Positions 45,606-57,448 of a stretch of 64,000 bases of DNA are shown piece by piece. Every line of letters starts with the position of its first letter. Position 1 is the first letter of the stretch. The position numbers were made by a program, and so were the translations under genes. Source of the DNA: Amaranthus tricolor (lineage: Eukaryota > Streptophyta > Magnoliopsida > Caryophyllales > Amaranthaceae); the NCBI RefSeq assembly GCF_026212465.1, contig NC_080058.1, positions 3,605,001 through 3,669,000 of the forward strand. Direction: 5' to 3'. The notes under the pieces are model-generated. The model did not search any database and was not told where the DNA came from. It saw only the letters and a program-made list of their open reading frames with translations.

Positions 45606-46604
45606 TGGGATATTTCCATGTTCTAATCCTCGCACTTTTGTCATTTTGAAAGTTGCTTGGAAGCTTTGGCAATTCTGTTGTAGTCTGTGAGGTGCTTGTA
45701 CTAAGAATAAATTGGTCTGTAAGAGTTAAAACTGGTGCAGAATACTTTAATTTCTCCAGTTTTTACTATGTGTCAACATGATTGCCTCCCATAAGAGGCA
45801 TATATGCCTTTTAGCAGATATTCTTTGTTTTTACACTTGCTGCTCCCTACTAGCTATTGTACAATAATTGGATAAAATCCTGTATAACACGCAATGCTTC
45901 CACAAAATCACAATTTTCTGCACATTAATACGTTATCTACCTTTGCATGCTATATTTTTGGGTTCGTGAGGATTTTAATGATATGAAAGGATTCCTTTCA
46001 ATGTTGGTTACAATCTTTTTATTTGTCTTGCCTTGATTGTTATTCATGTCCTAGACTATTCTTGGGTTATTTTTGTATGATTATTGTTTGTGTCTTTATG
46101 ATTATTTATATTTCTTTTGTTTATGTTATTGGTTTTTATAACTTGTTTTGTCATGTCTTGTCTTGTTATTTGTCTTGCCTATGCTGTTACATGATTTGGG
46201 TTTTTTGTTTTTGTTTGCAAGTCATCCTCGAGCCTAGGGGTTCACTTGCTGAAACTTCCTTTTCTCACTTGATAAGCGTATGGTCTTCGCAGGCTACCCT
46301 CTCCAAACCCTCATCATAGTCTCTATGTGCGAGATATACTGAATACGGTGATAACGATGATGATGCTTGGTAACAATCTTTTGGAGGCATTTCTCGTTAT
46401 GCTGTCTTGTTGATAGACAACTCGATCATAATTATTTTATCTCCTGTTTTTTTTAAGTGTTTGTTAGACATTTATCATTCTAACAAGGGTATATATTCCT
46501 TATTACACACTTCCATTCTCTTGATACAGATTAACTTCTAGTGACGAAAAAACTAGAAATTTTGAATAGAACGTTCTACAATATATGTAAATTTAAAATG
46601 GGTG

Positions 46605-46608
<4 letters not shown>

Positions 46609-46680
<72 letters not shown>
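46609..46680. repeat. (TA)n microsatellite
   Basis: About 70 bp of near-perfect TA. Confidence 0.95.
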
Positions 46681-46681
<1 letters not shown>

Positions 46682-46917
46682 TCAATCTGATAAGATTAGT
46701 AAAATGGATAATATTGACATAGAAATCATGTTTCATTGTTTTTCGTTAATTTTGAACCTTGGGTGTTTGACAATTGGATATACTATAATAACTCTATTCA
46801 TTTAGTAGTATGGATTATTCTTCATTTATTACTTTTATCACATATTACAGTGCACTCTGTTAACTGTATGTGTAAAAATGACAATTGATATTTGACACAT
46901 TTTTGTTATTTATTTCA

Positions 46918-47136
46918 GATAATTCTAACTCTTTGCTTCTGGAGTTGTGGTCATCCTTGATCAATTCCCGGTACTATATGGTAATGAGATTCAGTCATAC
47001 AGGCAACTTGACAACATTATTCAACAGCAAGTGTATGCTTACAATCACCTTACTAGTAAAAGTCATGACTCTATGACCCACTCAATGTCCTTTACTGCGA
47101 TCTTCGCAGCCTGGCAACTACCACCTACAGTGAATG
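46918..47136 (+). other. Possible orphan exon
   Basis: The stretch is flanked by an acceptor-like 'tatttcag' and a donor-like 'gag|gtaaac'. One frame stays open for about 65 codons: 'VVILDQFPVLYGNEIQSYRQ', then 'LDNIIQQQVYAYNHLTSKSH', then 'SFTAIFAAWQLPPTVNE'. Composition is coding-like. I do not recognise the family and found no neighbouring exon, so it may be a captured or dead gene fragment. Confidence 0.3.
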
Positions 47137-47818
47137 AGGTAAACACATTCATTTATTCTTGGACTCAAATAACATCATACTCAGAGTTAGATTCAGCCAT
47201 AATGTTCTATTATTTAAACGCCATTAAGTTCCTTCTAGGTGAGATTTGAAGGTCCAAATACATGAATTACACTTGTAATATCAAAAATAGTCTCTGACTA
47301 ACCCTTGATTATATGGAAAAAATATTATAACTAAAATCTAAAAATAGGCTAGTACTGGAATTAAATGTGTTGTAGTGCTGCTCCAGCTATGATGAGAATG
47401 AATAGTTGGGAAAATCATTCATGATTGGGCATATGATAACAGTTGCTTATTTAATGAAACGTTTCCCAACTGTTAACCCTCTTATCATTAAATATAGATA
47501 ACCGTAGCCCCCATGTTATAAATTTTTGTATCAAATGGTGGTGAAAAATGAGAGGACGTGCAGGCTGTAAATGGAAGGTCTTGTACTGCTTTGGAATAAT
47601 GCATATATATATAATATATGTATATATATATGCTCTAGTTTTTAACTTAATTGCTTGATGTGAATTGTGAATTGATAAAAAACGCCTTTCTATATTTAGA
47701 TAACTAACAGGGAATGATGTATTAAAAGCATGTAAAAAACAAATTGTAGGAATCAAGTCAAGGGTACCATTGACGCCCTCCTCTCTTTTTCTAAAGGTTC
47801 AATGTAGTTTTTTTATTA

Positions 47819-47908
47819 GTCCCTCTGACCTATGAAAAAGCACTATATAACTCAAAAAATTCTCATATATTTTAGTCATATGATACTTTTTCATAAGGAA
47901 TGAGGGAG
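47819..47908. mobile_element. Small Stowaway-like MITE
   Basis: 90 bp flanked by TA (47817-47818 and 47909-47910). The ends are 'gtccctctgacctatgaaaa' and, inverted, 'ctccctcattccttatgaaa'. Confidence 0.7.
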
Positions 47909-48639
47909 TATATGTTTCTTCTTTTGACAGCCCCCCCTCCCTTTTTTATAGGTTCTATGTTGTTTTTTTTTGGTATAAGTTTCTTCTTTTTTCTAAAGGT
48001 TTTGTGTTGTTTTTTTAGAATATGTTTCTTCTTTTTAGGTGAGACTTAATATGTAAAAAGCTCTTAGAAACTAAACATCTCACCTTTCACTTAGTATGCA
48101 AAAATCCCACCTAGGAAAGCTTTTTGGGAATATGTTGCAAATTCTACCGGACTAACTATTGAAGGAGTATTTTAAATGTAGTGTTATTGTGATTTTAGCC
48201 ACTTTTTGCCTAAAGCGAGTTGTTCCTTTTTATATTAGTAAATATTAAGTCATTAGCTTTGTTGCCCTTATCCTGCTTCAAATTTCCGAGTTTATCAATC
48301 AATGAATGTATCGACTAGTCTAACTTCAACAATTTTGTTGCATTTAGGGGTGGTGCTTGATGGACAATTAGTTTGTAAATGAATTACAAACCACTAAATG
48401 ACCTAGTCAAAAACTCAAAATCAATTAAATCTGTCATAGGAAGTTCAAATACGGCGCACCTTGAAATAGATAGAACAAAACTTAGCTTGGATGATGCTAA
48501 AGATTTTAGCAACTGTCGTGAATACAGACACACACAAGTGAAGAAGATGAAAAGAGGAGAGAAAAACAGAGTCGACACAAATACACACACTAACAATGTT
48601 AATAAAAAATAACACAAAGTAGCCTCCTCCAATTTAAAA

Positions 48640-49200
48640 GATTTATTTAACTTGATGTTAATTCCACAATTACATTAAGTTTACACACTCTCAAACTCAC
48701 TCTTTAGAGTTTGGTTTACACTCCTATAGAGTTTACTCACAATACAAGCACAATTTCTCTCACAAAGGTTCTAACAACATAGAACAAAAAGATGCTTGCA
48801 CTCAACATCCTAGTCCTTCCGACTTTTGAACCGTCTTTTGTAAACCCAAGAGGTCAGAGAGAGCTTAAATTAGAATTCTGTAATATACTCACTACTAGCT
48901 AATATGGTTTTGATAGCTTTGCTTGACCGAGCAACTCATCTGCTCAGTTGAACATACCATCTGAAAGCCTACTGCTTGCTTGATGCTACTTGGCTTGTTC
49001 ATCAAGTAGCCTAAGGCTTACTTGAGCGCATTTTCTTCACCCTTATTTGCATCAAACTCTTGGCATATGTGAGCCTTTGCTTACTCATCAATACCCTCAT
49101 CAATGCAAGCCATTGCTTGCACAACAAGTGCTTAAACACGTCATCTCCAATTGATGATTTGGTTCTTGACTCAACAACAACTTTTAGGACTAGATTTATT
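48640..49200 (-). mobile_element. Possible LTR fragment (copia-like)
   Basis: On the minus strand the layout resembles a plant LTR: repeated 'caagcaagc' and 'aagcaatggcttgca' words, then 'gtgagtttgagagtgtgtaa' near the end. No second LTR, target duplication or coding region was found. Confidence 0.3.
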
Positions 49201-51060
49201 TTGGGTGCTTAGCTTTTTTAAGAAAAGTAATATTGTGTGGTGTTTGTATTTTATATCATTATATTCGAAATATATTTTAAAACTTGTCTTTAAATTGTAA
49301 TTTATTATGTGTTGTAACTAATTATGTTAACTTCTTATGATATGAATATTAACTTATACAAATTCAAAATGTCTGTATAATGTTCAAGTATCTTGCGATT
49401 GTGATGATCTAATGCGGTAGTTGAGGTAAACAAAGAGTTAGAACAACACAGATACTGATTGTTCGAATGCCTTTGCTCCTTTATAATTGGTTGAGGTACG
49501 TATTTTTAATAGCTTGCGAGAACGTTAGCCATCATGCTATTGTGTCCTTTTAAATTTGTTATATTACGCTGATTGTAATGTAACAAATTCAAAGAGATAA
49601 ATGAAATAATCCATAACAAATCATGTTGGATACGGGAATTGAAGATGGATGTTTTCACATTAACCCAATTGAAAAGGAAGGAAAGGAGAAAGGTATTTGA
49701 CAACTAATTAATTCATAGTGGTTTACTTAAAGAGAATATGGATTATTGTTGAGATTATGGTTCTTAACTCCTCATTTAACCCATTACCTACCCCTTCCAC
49801 CGCTTTCCCTAAAAGAAAAAATGCTTGAAAAGTAGCTTACCTTAGATACTGAATATTTGTGTCATGCTATGATGAACAATTGACAATAAGGTGTTTTCTG
49901 TTTTGCCAACTGAGTGGTGTGAATCATATCATTTTTAAGTGGGTCCCATTAATGTATATAGTAGTAATACTTTCCTGTTGATTGCACTGAAGGAAATACA
50001 AAATCACTCTTTGTGGACTTTTGAAAAGTAGAAAATCTTATCTTGTGTTGCATTGAGTTTCTTACTGAAAGTCACAAGGAAAAACGTTATTTTTAGTAGA
50101 AGATTTAAAGAGACAAATTGTGTATGTTATCAGTATTTTTCATTTATTTTTAATATTTAGTGTTGATCCTCGATATAATCATATTAGTCTAATACTCTGA
50201 TATTTTATTTTGTGGCCAGAATTATGAAAAACTATTACAAGTATTTAAGTCAAATTTAAGTATCCGAATCTAAATAACAGAATAAATTCTAATATATAAA
50301 AAATAGGAATAATATCAGATGTGGGGAGTGGAGACCAAACTGTCTTTATCTTATGTTTAGTGTCATTTTAGATAGTCATCCATAACACTAATAATTTCCC
50401 AACCACACTTGCCGAGGCACTGATAAAATTTAAATTAAGTGATATGGATCTTTATTTATTTGTTTTTATTTAATTGATAGGGTTGAAATTTTTTGCGTAT
50501 TACGTGGCATAGTTTCACACTTCTAGGAGAGATAGCACGGCACAGCCTGTTACTGGTTGCGACCTTATGCCAGACATATGACCCACTTCGGCAGAAACCA
50601 CAACAATGCAACACAACACAAATTCCAAGTTTATGTAATAAACTCTTCCTTCGTTCTGAAGTACTTGTAACTGATAGTGATATGTTTAATAGAAAAATAT
50701 TATTGTCCGTGGCAAGTATAATGAAACAGAAAAAGTATATTACTGGAGAATGAAAATAAATTGAATACTTGTTACAATTATCAGCCTGATAAAATCTTTG
50801 TGAAATGAATCTAGTTCAGTTTTCTCTTTTCTTGCACGGGAAGAACTCCTATTGATCCTTCAGATTGAATTCAAAATAGGCTCTGATTTCTAGGATTGAG
50901 CTATAAGATCCAATCTTTAAATTGCTCTCTCTACTTGTGCAATTTTTTTTAAAGCCATAGACAAAAAAAAAATCAAATTGTCCACAACATTTAATGCTTT
51001 TATAATTTCTCCACACTGTTCCCTTCTTATTGCCATCTGTCATGGGTCACTTGGCTCAGC
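49201..51060. other. Intergenic, upstream of the lipid-transfer gene
   Basis: AT-rich; no gene or mobile element recognised. Confidence 0.5.
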
Positions 51061-51074
51061 TTTGTTCCCACACT

Positions 51075-51080
51075 TATAAA
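51075..51080 (+). promoter_or_regulatory. TATA box of the lipid-transfer protein gene
   Basis: 'tataaa' in the context 'cacacttataaagtagcaag', about 120 bp before the start codon. Spacing suits a short 5' UTR. Confidence 0.6.
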
Positions 51081-51198
51081 GTAGCAAGCCCCATCGAGCA
51101 TTGATCACCCCCACTAACAAAAAGCTCAAGAGTGTTATGCCTCTGACCTTATTTCCTGTCCTTTTTACCTTTGTTTTCTTTTCCTGATATTATTAACA

Positions 51199-53331
51199 AT
51201 GGCTAAAACTCACAGAAAAATAAGCTTATTTTCCATTCTAGTTTTTCTACTTGTAACGTTGTGTTATGGTGACATAAATCAAGATAAACAAGAGTGTGCA
51301 AGTCAATTAGTTGGGCTTGCAACTTGTCTCCCTTATGTTAGTGGTCAGGCCAAAGCTCCTACACCAGATTGTTGCGCTGGTTTCAAACAAGTTCTTAAAG
51401 AGAGCAGGAAATGTGTTTGTATTCTGGTTAAGGATCGTGATGATCCTAGCCTTGGCTTGAAGATCAATGCTACCTTAGCTCTTACTCTCCCTGCAACTTG
51501 TCATTCACCTGCTAGCGTTAATGATTGCCCAGGTAACAACTCCCAAATTCATGGTTATGGCTTCTTTTTTTCTATTTTAGCATTTTTTTTCATATCTTAG
51601 CTCGATTTACTGCTCATATGGTTTTTTTTACGAGAAAAGTTAGTTTTTATTCATTAAGAGACCTACTCCATATGTTTTGGAAAGCCTGTAATAAAGAATA
51701 ATCCCCTTAAAGAGAATTTTGATAAAATATTTTGTTGAGCAGAGGATAATAAGACTGTTTTTGTCTTTTTGATTGGATCATTTTGTATTTTCTGCACTAG
51801 GAATGGGAGGAGTCTTATTATGTCTTTCTGCAAATCTTGCTAACATCCAATATTAACAGCTGTGTTTGATATCTGAGTTCCAAATATTAAAATCTGATGT
51901 TTCACTATTTGTAGAAAGTCTAGGGATACATTCATGACCGGGGCGATTCTGAATAATAGCAAAAGGATGCACCGAACACTCGTTCCTATATGTGTATAGA
52001 ACTAACTTGGTGGTATTATATATTATATGTTATATACTTCAATATTAGTAGGATATTTAAATTTAATTAAAGGACTCGGCCACTCAGGTCATGTCCTAGA
52101 CACGTCGACCCTTAATTCCCCATGAATATCCTTGCTTATGAGAGCACTCCATCATCACCCTAGTGAAATTCCACCTAAATGAGGTTTGGAGAGTCGATAC
52201 ATGCAACCCGAAGTGCACCTATTTATATTTTTTTAGCTCCGATAAAATGGACATAAAATTTTTATTGTCAATGAGCATATACAAAATCATACAGATACAT
52301 TATAGAATGAAGCAATGTTTGATGCTTTGTTTTTGTGATCCAGCTCTTCTACACTTGGCACCCAATTCTCCAGAGGCTAAGGTGTTCACCGATGTTGCTA
52401 AAGCTCTTGCTCCAGCCAGCAGCACTACAGCCACTTCAACTGGTACATTACTTGTATACTCGTCTTGATTCCCCTCATTTGTTTAATTTGGCGAATATTT
52501 GCCGTAAAGAATTCTGTACACAAATATTGAGGTTTTTCAGAAAAGCATCATGGAAAAATAAATATGCAACCTTCTCAGTGTGATGGTTGGCCAAATAATC
52601 TCACACTTCCTTTTAGACTGCAAATATATTTTTGTTAATCTCTGGTGATTTATTACTATTATTATTACTCCAACTCGGAGATCTAGATCAATTTGGATAA
52701 GTTTTCGAGTATTAGATTCGGCTTGTTTACAAAAGATCATCTTTGTATCTTTGGTCCAAAATAAAGTACCACAAATTCTCATATGAGACAATCTCATGAT
52801 GAGACTACTTCTATTAGGTTGGTCCAATGTATATTTACTGTCTTAAAGTAATTACTTATAACAACTTTAAAGTGATCATTTACAATTTTAGAGTGATCAC
52901 TTAGAATTCATCTCATGGTGAAGCGGTCCCATACAAGAAGAGCTGATAAAGTATTGTGTCTAGTCTTCCGAAGTTAAGGATTTGAAATTTGTAGTTGTGA
53001 CTTTTAACTACAAATTTAGGAAATGAAAATTTTGGAAGTTCTCTCATTCTACCATAGTTCATACTTTGGAACATTGGTGAAATAATACTAAAGAACTAAC
53101 CCAACCAAAAGCTTTAAGCAGATGGTTGTAGCCCTAGATATGTTATATATTCTATCAGATATTGAGTCAGTGATGTTGTTCGCAGTTAAGCCTACTAGTG
53201 ACGGCGGAGGAGGAGGGGCCAGCGCGAAGGAAACTGCTGCGAAAAACAGTGCACCAGGCAAGAGAAGATTAATTGCTCAAATGCTTTATGGAGTCTTGCT
53301 TTGGTGTTTTGTTTCACACCTAGTATTTTAG
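51199..53331 (+). CDS. GPI-anchored non-specific lipid-transfer protein (LTPG), 192 aa
   Basis: Exons 51199-51532, 52344-52442 and 53186-53331 join in phase 1. There is a signal peptide at residues 1-24 (KISLFSILVFLLVTLCYG), then the eight-cysteine fold in the order C, C, CC, CVC, C, C ('QECASQLVGLATCLPYVSG', 'PTPDCCAGFKQVLKESRKCV', 'PATCHSPASVNDCP'), then 'LLHLAPNSPEAKVF'. A Ser/Thr/Ala/Gly-rich linker follows, with a basic 'GKRRLIAQ' and a hydrophobic tail typical of a GPI attachment signal. It likely acts at the outer plasma membrane in wax, cutin or suberin lipid export or related wall functions. It belongs to the LTPG/YLS3/xylogen-like group; the exact orthologue is not settled. Reading through the first intron gives a different hydrophobic end, which could be a retained-intron isoform. 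Confidence 0.88.
52180..52235 (+). repeat. Partial copy of the short dispersed repeat, in an LTPG intron
   Basis: 'ggtttggagagtcgatacatg' split after 20 bases, then 'caacc', matches the 5' part of the other copies only. Confidence 0.4.
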
Positions 53332-53744
53332 CATGATCTAGTCTTTGCACTCATTATGTTGTGTCCCCCATGGGACTTGAAGATTTATCTTACTGTATTA
53401 TGTACTTAATCTTATGAATATGTCTTGTTTCCAAAAGGATCTGAGTTATAATAATTTATAGTCACAGCCTCACAACTCACGCACAGGTTACTAAAGTCTT
53501 AATCTTTTGTAAAAGAATACTACCATTTTATCTTTTGTTAGTTTTGAATCTTGATCAAGAAATGCTCTTGATTGTTTTAAGAGGCAAACAAGTAGCTTGT
53601 GATTCGATTCATGCCTTTTTAGAAGATGATAAGTTTTTCATTTCATATTTCACATAATACACAATATTACACATTCTGAGTTTCGAGTCCATTAGTAAAC
53701 TAGGCTCTATTAATGAATATGAGTTGTCTTTAATAGGAGTGTTA

Positions 53745-53753
53745 ATTTGGTGT
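53745..53753. repeat. Target duplication of the 466-bp MULE MITE, left copy
   Basis: 'atttggtgt' is repeated exactly at 54220-54228. Confidence 0.75.
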
Positions 53754-54219
53754 GACAATTTGAAATAGATAAGATTATTTATCAAAAAAAGGCACATAAT
53801 AAGACACGGATGAACTTATTTTCATTTATAAGCGCCTCTATCCTCAGAGCTCAGGTTCAATTCAGTTCGCAGTTAGTAACCGCGAACAAAGAGAGACTGG
53901 TCAAAAAAAGTCAAAAGCTTTGTTTCCACTTACTAACTGCGAACAGAAGAGACCTGGTCAAACAGGATTAACCATTTGTTTGCAGTAGTAAGTGGGAACA
54001 GGTTTTTGGTCAAAAAAAGTCAACAGTCTGTTTGCACTTACTAACTGCGAACAACCCCTTGGGTTTTTTTGGATCACAACACTTGTTTGCATTTAGTAAG
54101 TGCAAACAGCTTTATATTCTCAAGTTTGGGAATTAGGCGCTTATAAATGAAAATAAATTCATATGTATCTTATTGTGTGCTTTTTTTTTAATAAATAATC
54201 TTATTTATTTCAAATGTTC
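53754..54219. mobile_element. MULE-type MITE related to the 16-kb MULE
   Basis: 466 bp with inverted ends of about 100 bp ('gacaatttgaaatagataag' against inverted 'gaacatttgaaataaataag') and a perfect 9-bp duplication. The inside is built of about 60-bp repeats containing 'ggtcaaaaaaagtcaa' and 'acttactaactgcgaacag'. The latter is the half-palindrome of the big MULE's inner TIR edge, and the terminal word 'ataagcgc' is also shared. A non-autonomous relative that could use the same transposase. Confidence 0.8.
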
Positions 54220-54228
54220 ATTTGGTGT

Positions 54229-55369
54229 CAAGTTGCTTTGTTTGGGGCCCTTTCGTTTTGGGTTAATTTCACAAGTAATATTTAATTCCAGTCCAAATTA
54301 AGTATTAACAAGAGTTGTTTGTTTTTGACGCAATTGGTCTAAATCAGATTGTGATTCAACTCAAAAGAAAACCCTAGTGAAAGTGCTAACCTAATTCAGA
54401 CGCTCGACTCTCGGTCGTTAAGATAATTCCAAAGGCTTCCCTTTGAATGTCTTGTACAAACCAAGCTTAGAGTATTGGTATTGCATTTATGTTATTGTCA
54501 GCCATTGATGAGGATGAGGTATGGGAGTAACTAAATGCGAGTGGTGGGCCTTGGTCTAGCTGCTAACCCAACAAGTCGATCCAACTCCTACCAGTCATCT
54601 CATTCTCATTATAAATACAAATTTAATTAATGTCTCTATTCACCAAATCTAGTATGCCTAACATAATGTGCTTATAACTTTTCAAACAAATGGAATAATT
54701 TAATCCTACCAATTATCTAATTATTGAATATGTTGAAGTAATAGTTTTTGATGTGTTATGTAGCAAAAACAAAAAGATCAAAAAAGTACTTTTTAGCGAT
54801 TAATTTCACCAACAATAGGGCATGTTATGAATAATTTTCTTTTCATATTGTCCTCTTTTCTTTACATTTTTTGTTGGAGGGTTGAGTGAATGGGGAGCAA
54901 AGATCTATAATTTTTAAGCGAAATATTAGATAAAAAATCTATTTATGTGCAATCTGAGTACTAAGAAAAAAGGCAAATTAAAACAAATAAATTAGGTTTG
55001 CTACCTAGTTGAATTGTCCTATAAAGAGCTGTAATTCCAATATAACAAATATATATATATATATATACTAATTTTTATATAGAGCCGAGGGATTTTTTGG
55101 CGGCGCTCTCCTTATAGTTATGAGTTTTCGCCTTCTTTTCCTTCCCAGATCTTGATCATAGTTTTCTATTGATGAAGTACACTGAGTACAATGATGATGA
55201 TATACTAATTTTTATAAATCTTACATGTGACATAACTAATATTATATTCGATATATACAGAAGAATTAAATAAAATATCACATGGTAATATTTCAAATGT
55301 ACTCAACAAATGAAGCCAAGAAAGTACTATATTTTGAACTTTGTGGAGAATATAAAACATTTAGGGAGT
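54229..55369. other. Intergenic DNA
   Basis: AT-rich with a short TA run at about 55050-55067; nothing else recognised. Confidence 0.5.
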
Positions 55370-55620
55370 GTTTGGTAAAATAGTTTTGTGAGAAATTTTA
55401 GCTTATCTTGACAAAAATAGAGAGTTGGGTGGTCAAACCAACAAAAGGTAGTGTTTAGTAAATTACTTGGTTGAAATAGTTTATGTTATCATAAGCTATT
55501 TTTGAATAAGTCGGTCTTAATAGTGGGTTCAAAATCAATTGATCAAATTAGTTAATAAAATTAGTTATTTGAATCAACTGCTGCAATCAACTACCAACAG
55601 CCAACTATCACCTAGTATTT
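55370..55620. repeat. Dispersed repeat, copy B (partner at 455-690)
   Basis: It begins 'gtgtttggtaaaatagtttt', then 'agtgtttagtaaattacttg' and 'gttgaaatagtt', parallel to copy A. It lies just left of the hAT element. Confidence 0.5.
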
Positions 55621-55759
55621 TAGAGATGTTCAAAATCAGCCCGAATTAATAGAGCCACTTAGCCACTACCTGTATTCAAACCGGTAAAATATATTTGAAA
55701 ATTAGATCCATCTCGAATCAGAAGCTAACCAAAACCGAAAGTGAATCAATTTCAATAAG

Positions 55760-57448
55760 GAGGGCTGGCAAAAGCTGACCCGACCTGCTAACCTGATCTG
55801 AAACCGACCCGAAATTAGCGGGTTTGGGTTTAGATTTTTGACCCAATTAATTAAATGGGTCAACCTGACCTGATCTGTTTATTAAATGGGTTAGGTTCAG
55901 GTTGAATATTTAAACCCGAAAAAAACCTGTTTAACCCATTTATTAAATGGGTCAATCAGGTCAGGTCGACCCACATTTAACCCATTTAATAATCCATTGA
56001 AATTTTTTTAAATAAAGAGTAAAGAGTAAAGACAAAGACTGAAAGCAAAGACATAAACCGGTAAACCCTAAACATTTGCCAATTTGCGTCTCCACTTGTT
56101 CTGTTCGTCACTTCCTCTTCTCCTTCCTCTTCTCTCTTTTGTGCGATTCTGCGACCTACCGCCGGCTGCCTATACCTTTAGACCTTCTCCTTCCTCTTCT
56201 CTCCGGCAGCTTCTTCTCTTCTCCTTCATCTTCTCTGCGGCACCAAGGTAAGTATTATTAACACTTAAAAGTGCGATTTTTCTGTTTTTTTATTGATTTT
56301 ATTTTTTTAGATTTGAATTGTGTTCGATTTTTTTGTGTTTGATTTTGATGTTCATTGCTGATTGCTGGAAATGATTTTCTCTCTTTAATTCTTCATAATG
56401 ATTTGGTTCGTGTTTGTGTTATTTAGGGTTCGATTTTTTCGAATTTGTTGGGGTTTCATTTTTACTAAACTGGTAATTTGCTTCTTGTTTTTTATTTCAT
56501 TTTTCTGTTTCATTTTTATCGATTTTTTTGATTTTTCTGTTTGTGTTATGTTTACTCCATTTTTCTTTATGTTTTGCAAGATTCATATTTTCTGTTTCAT
56601 TTTCTGGGCTTGTTGCTTCATTGATTTTTATTTTACTATAATCTTTGTGTAATCTGTGTTAATACTGTGTTGATTTTGATTTTGTTTTACTAAACTGGTA
56701 ATATTTTCTGTTTTGATTTTGATTTTACTCTATCCATTTTTCTTTATTTACTCCATTTTTTGGTTTTCTGACCCAATTTTGATTTTGATGTGTAATTTAC
56801 TGGTATATCAAAAACCCTAAAAATCTAAAACCTAAAAACTGCGGCGCCTTCCTCAAATCCTCTCCACTCTCCAGTCTCCTGCTTGCTGCTTCTCTGTGCG
56901 ACTTCGGAGTGCGCCTTCTCCTTCCTCTTCTCTGTGGCGGCACCAAGGTAAGAATTATTGATTTATTTCTTTGTTTCCCATTTTTCTGATTTTTTTTTTG
57001 ATCGATTTTTTCTAATTTGGATTGTGTTTGATTTTTCTGATTTTTCAGTTCAATCTTCCTGATCTTCAATTCAAGCTTGTACTGTGTTCGATTTTCAACT
57101 CCATTAATGGATGAAAGTATGTTATACTGTGTTCCATTAATGGATGAAGCTTGTAATGTTTTACAGTGTTAGCAATAAATTAGTTTTTATATTGTAATTT
57201 TGTAATATTGTAATTTTTGGGTCAAATGGGTCAAATGACCTGAAATATATGAGTTCAATGACCTGAAAAAAAAAAAGCAGGTTAAATGGGTCATTAGCAG
57301 GTTGACCCGACCTGCAACAGATCAGGTCGGGGTTTCAATTTTTGACCCATTTAATTAAATGGGTCAGTTTCAGGTCAAGGGTCTATTGACCCATTTATAT
57401 ATGACCCGAACCTGAAAACGACCCAACCCGACCTGTTTGACACCCCTT
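55760..57448 (+). mobile_element. Deleted hAT-family element
   Basis: 1.7 kb. The ends 'agggctggcaaaagc' and, inverted, 'aggggtgtcaaacag' are hAT-like. Sub-terminal regions on both sides are packed with 'aaatgggtca' and 'acccgacctg' words that are mutually inverted. The middle resembles a transposase leader: two CT-rich segments (56095-56246 and about 56860-56948), each ending 'ggcaccaag|gtaag' like a first exon plus donor. No transposase ORF remains. A matching 8-bp duplication is not evident. Confidence 0.6.

Larger units (their letters stand above)
42721..46608. other. Long intergenic stretch without a recognisable gene
   Basis: Only two copies of the short dispersed repeat (44155-44300 and 45470-45605) are recognised. 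Open frames here are short, hydrophobic and compositionally unremarkable. Confidence 0.5.

Noticed and set aside
51533..51600. Alternative end of the lipid-transfer protein by reading through intron 1
   Set aside because: The spliced form gives a proper linker and GPI signal in matching phase, so the read-through end is treated as intronic, though an intron-retention isoform cannot be excluded.
56398..56652. Phe-rich open frame in the hAT element
   Set aside because: T-rich intron-like sequence between the two leader-like blocks; low complexity.
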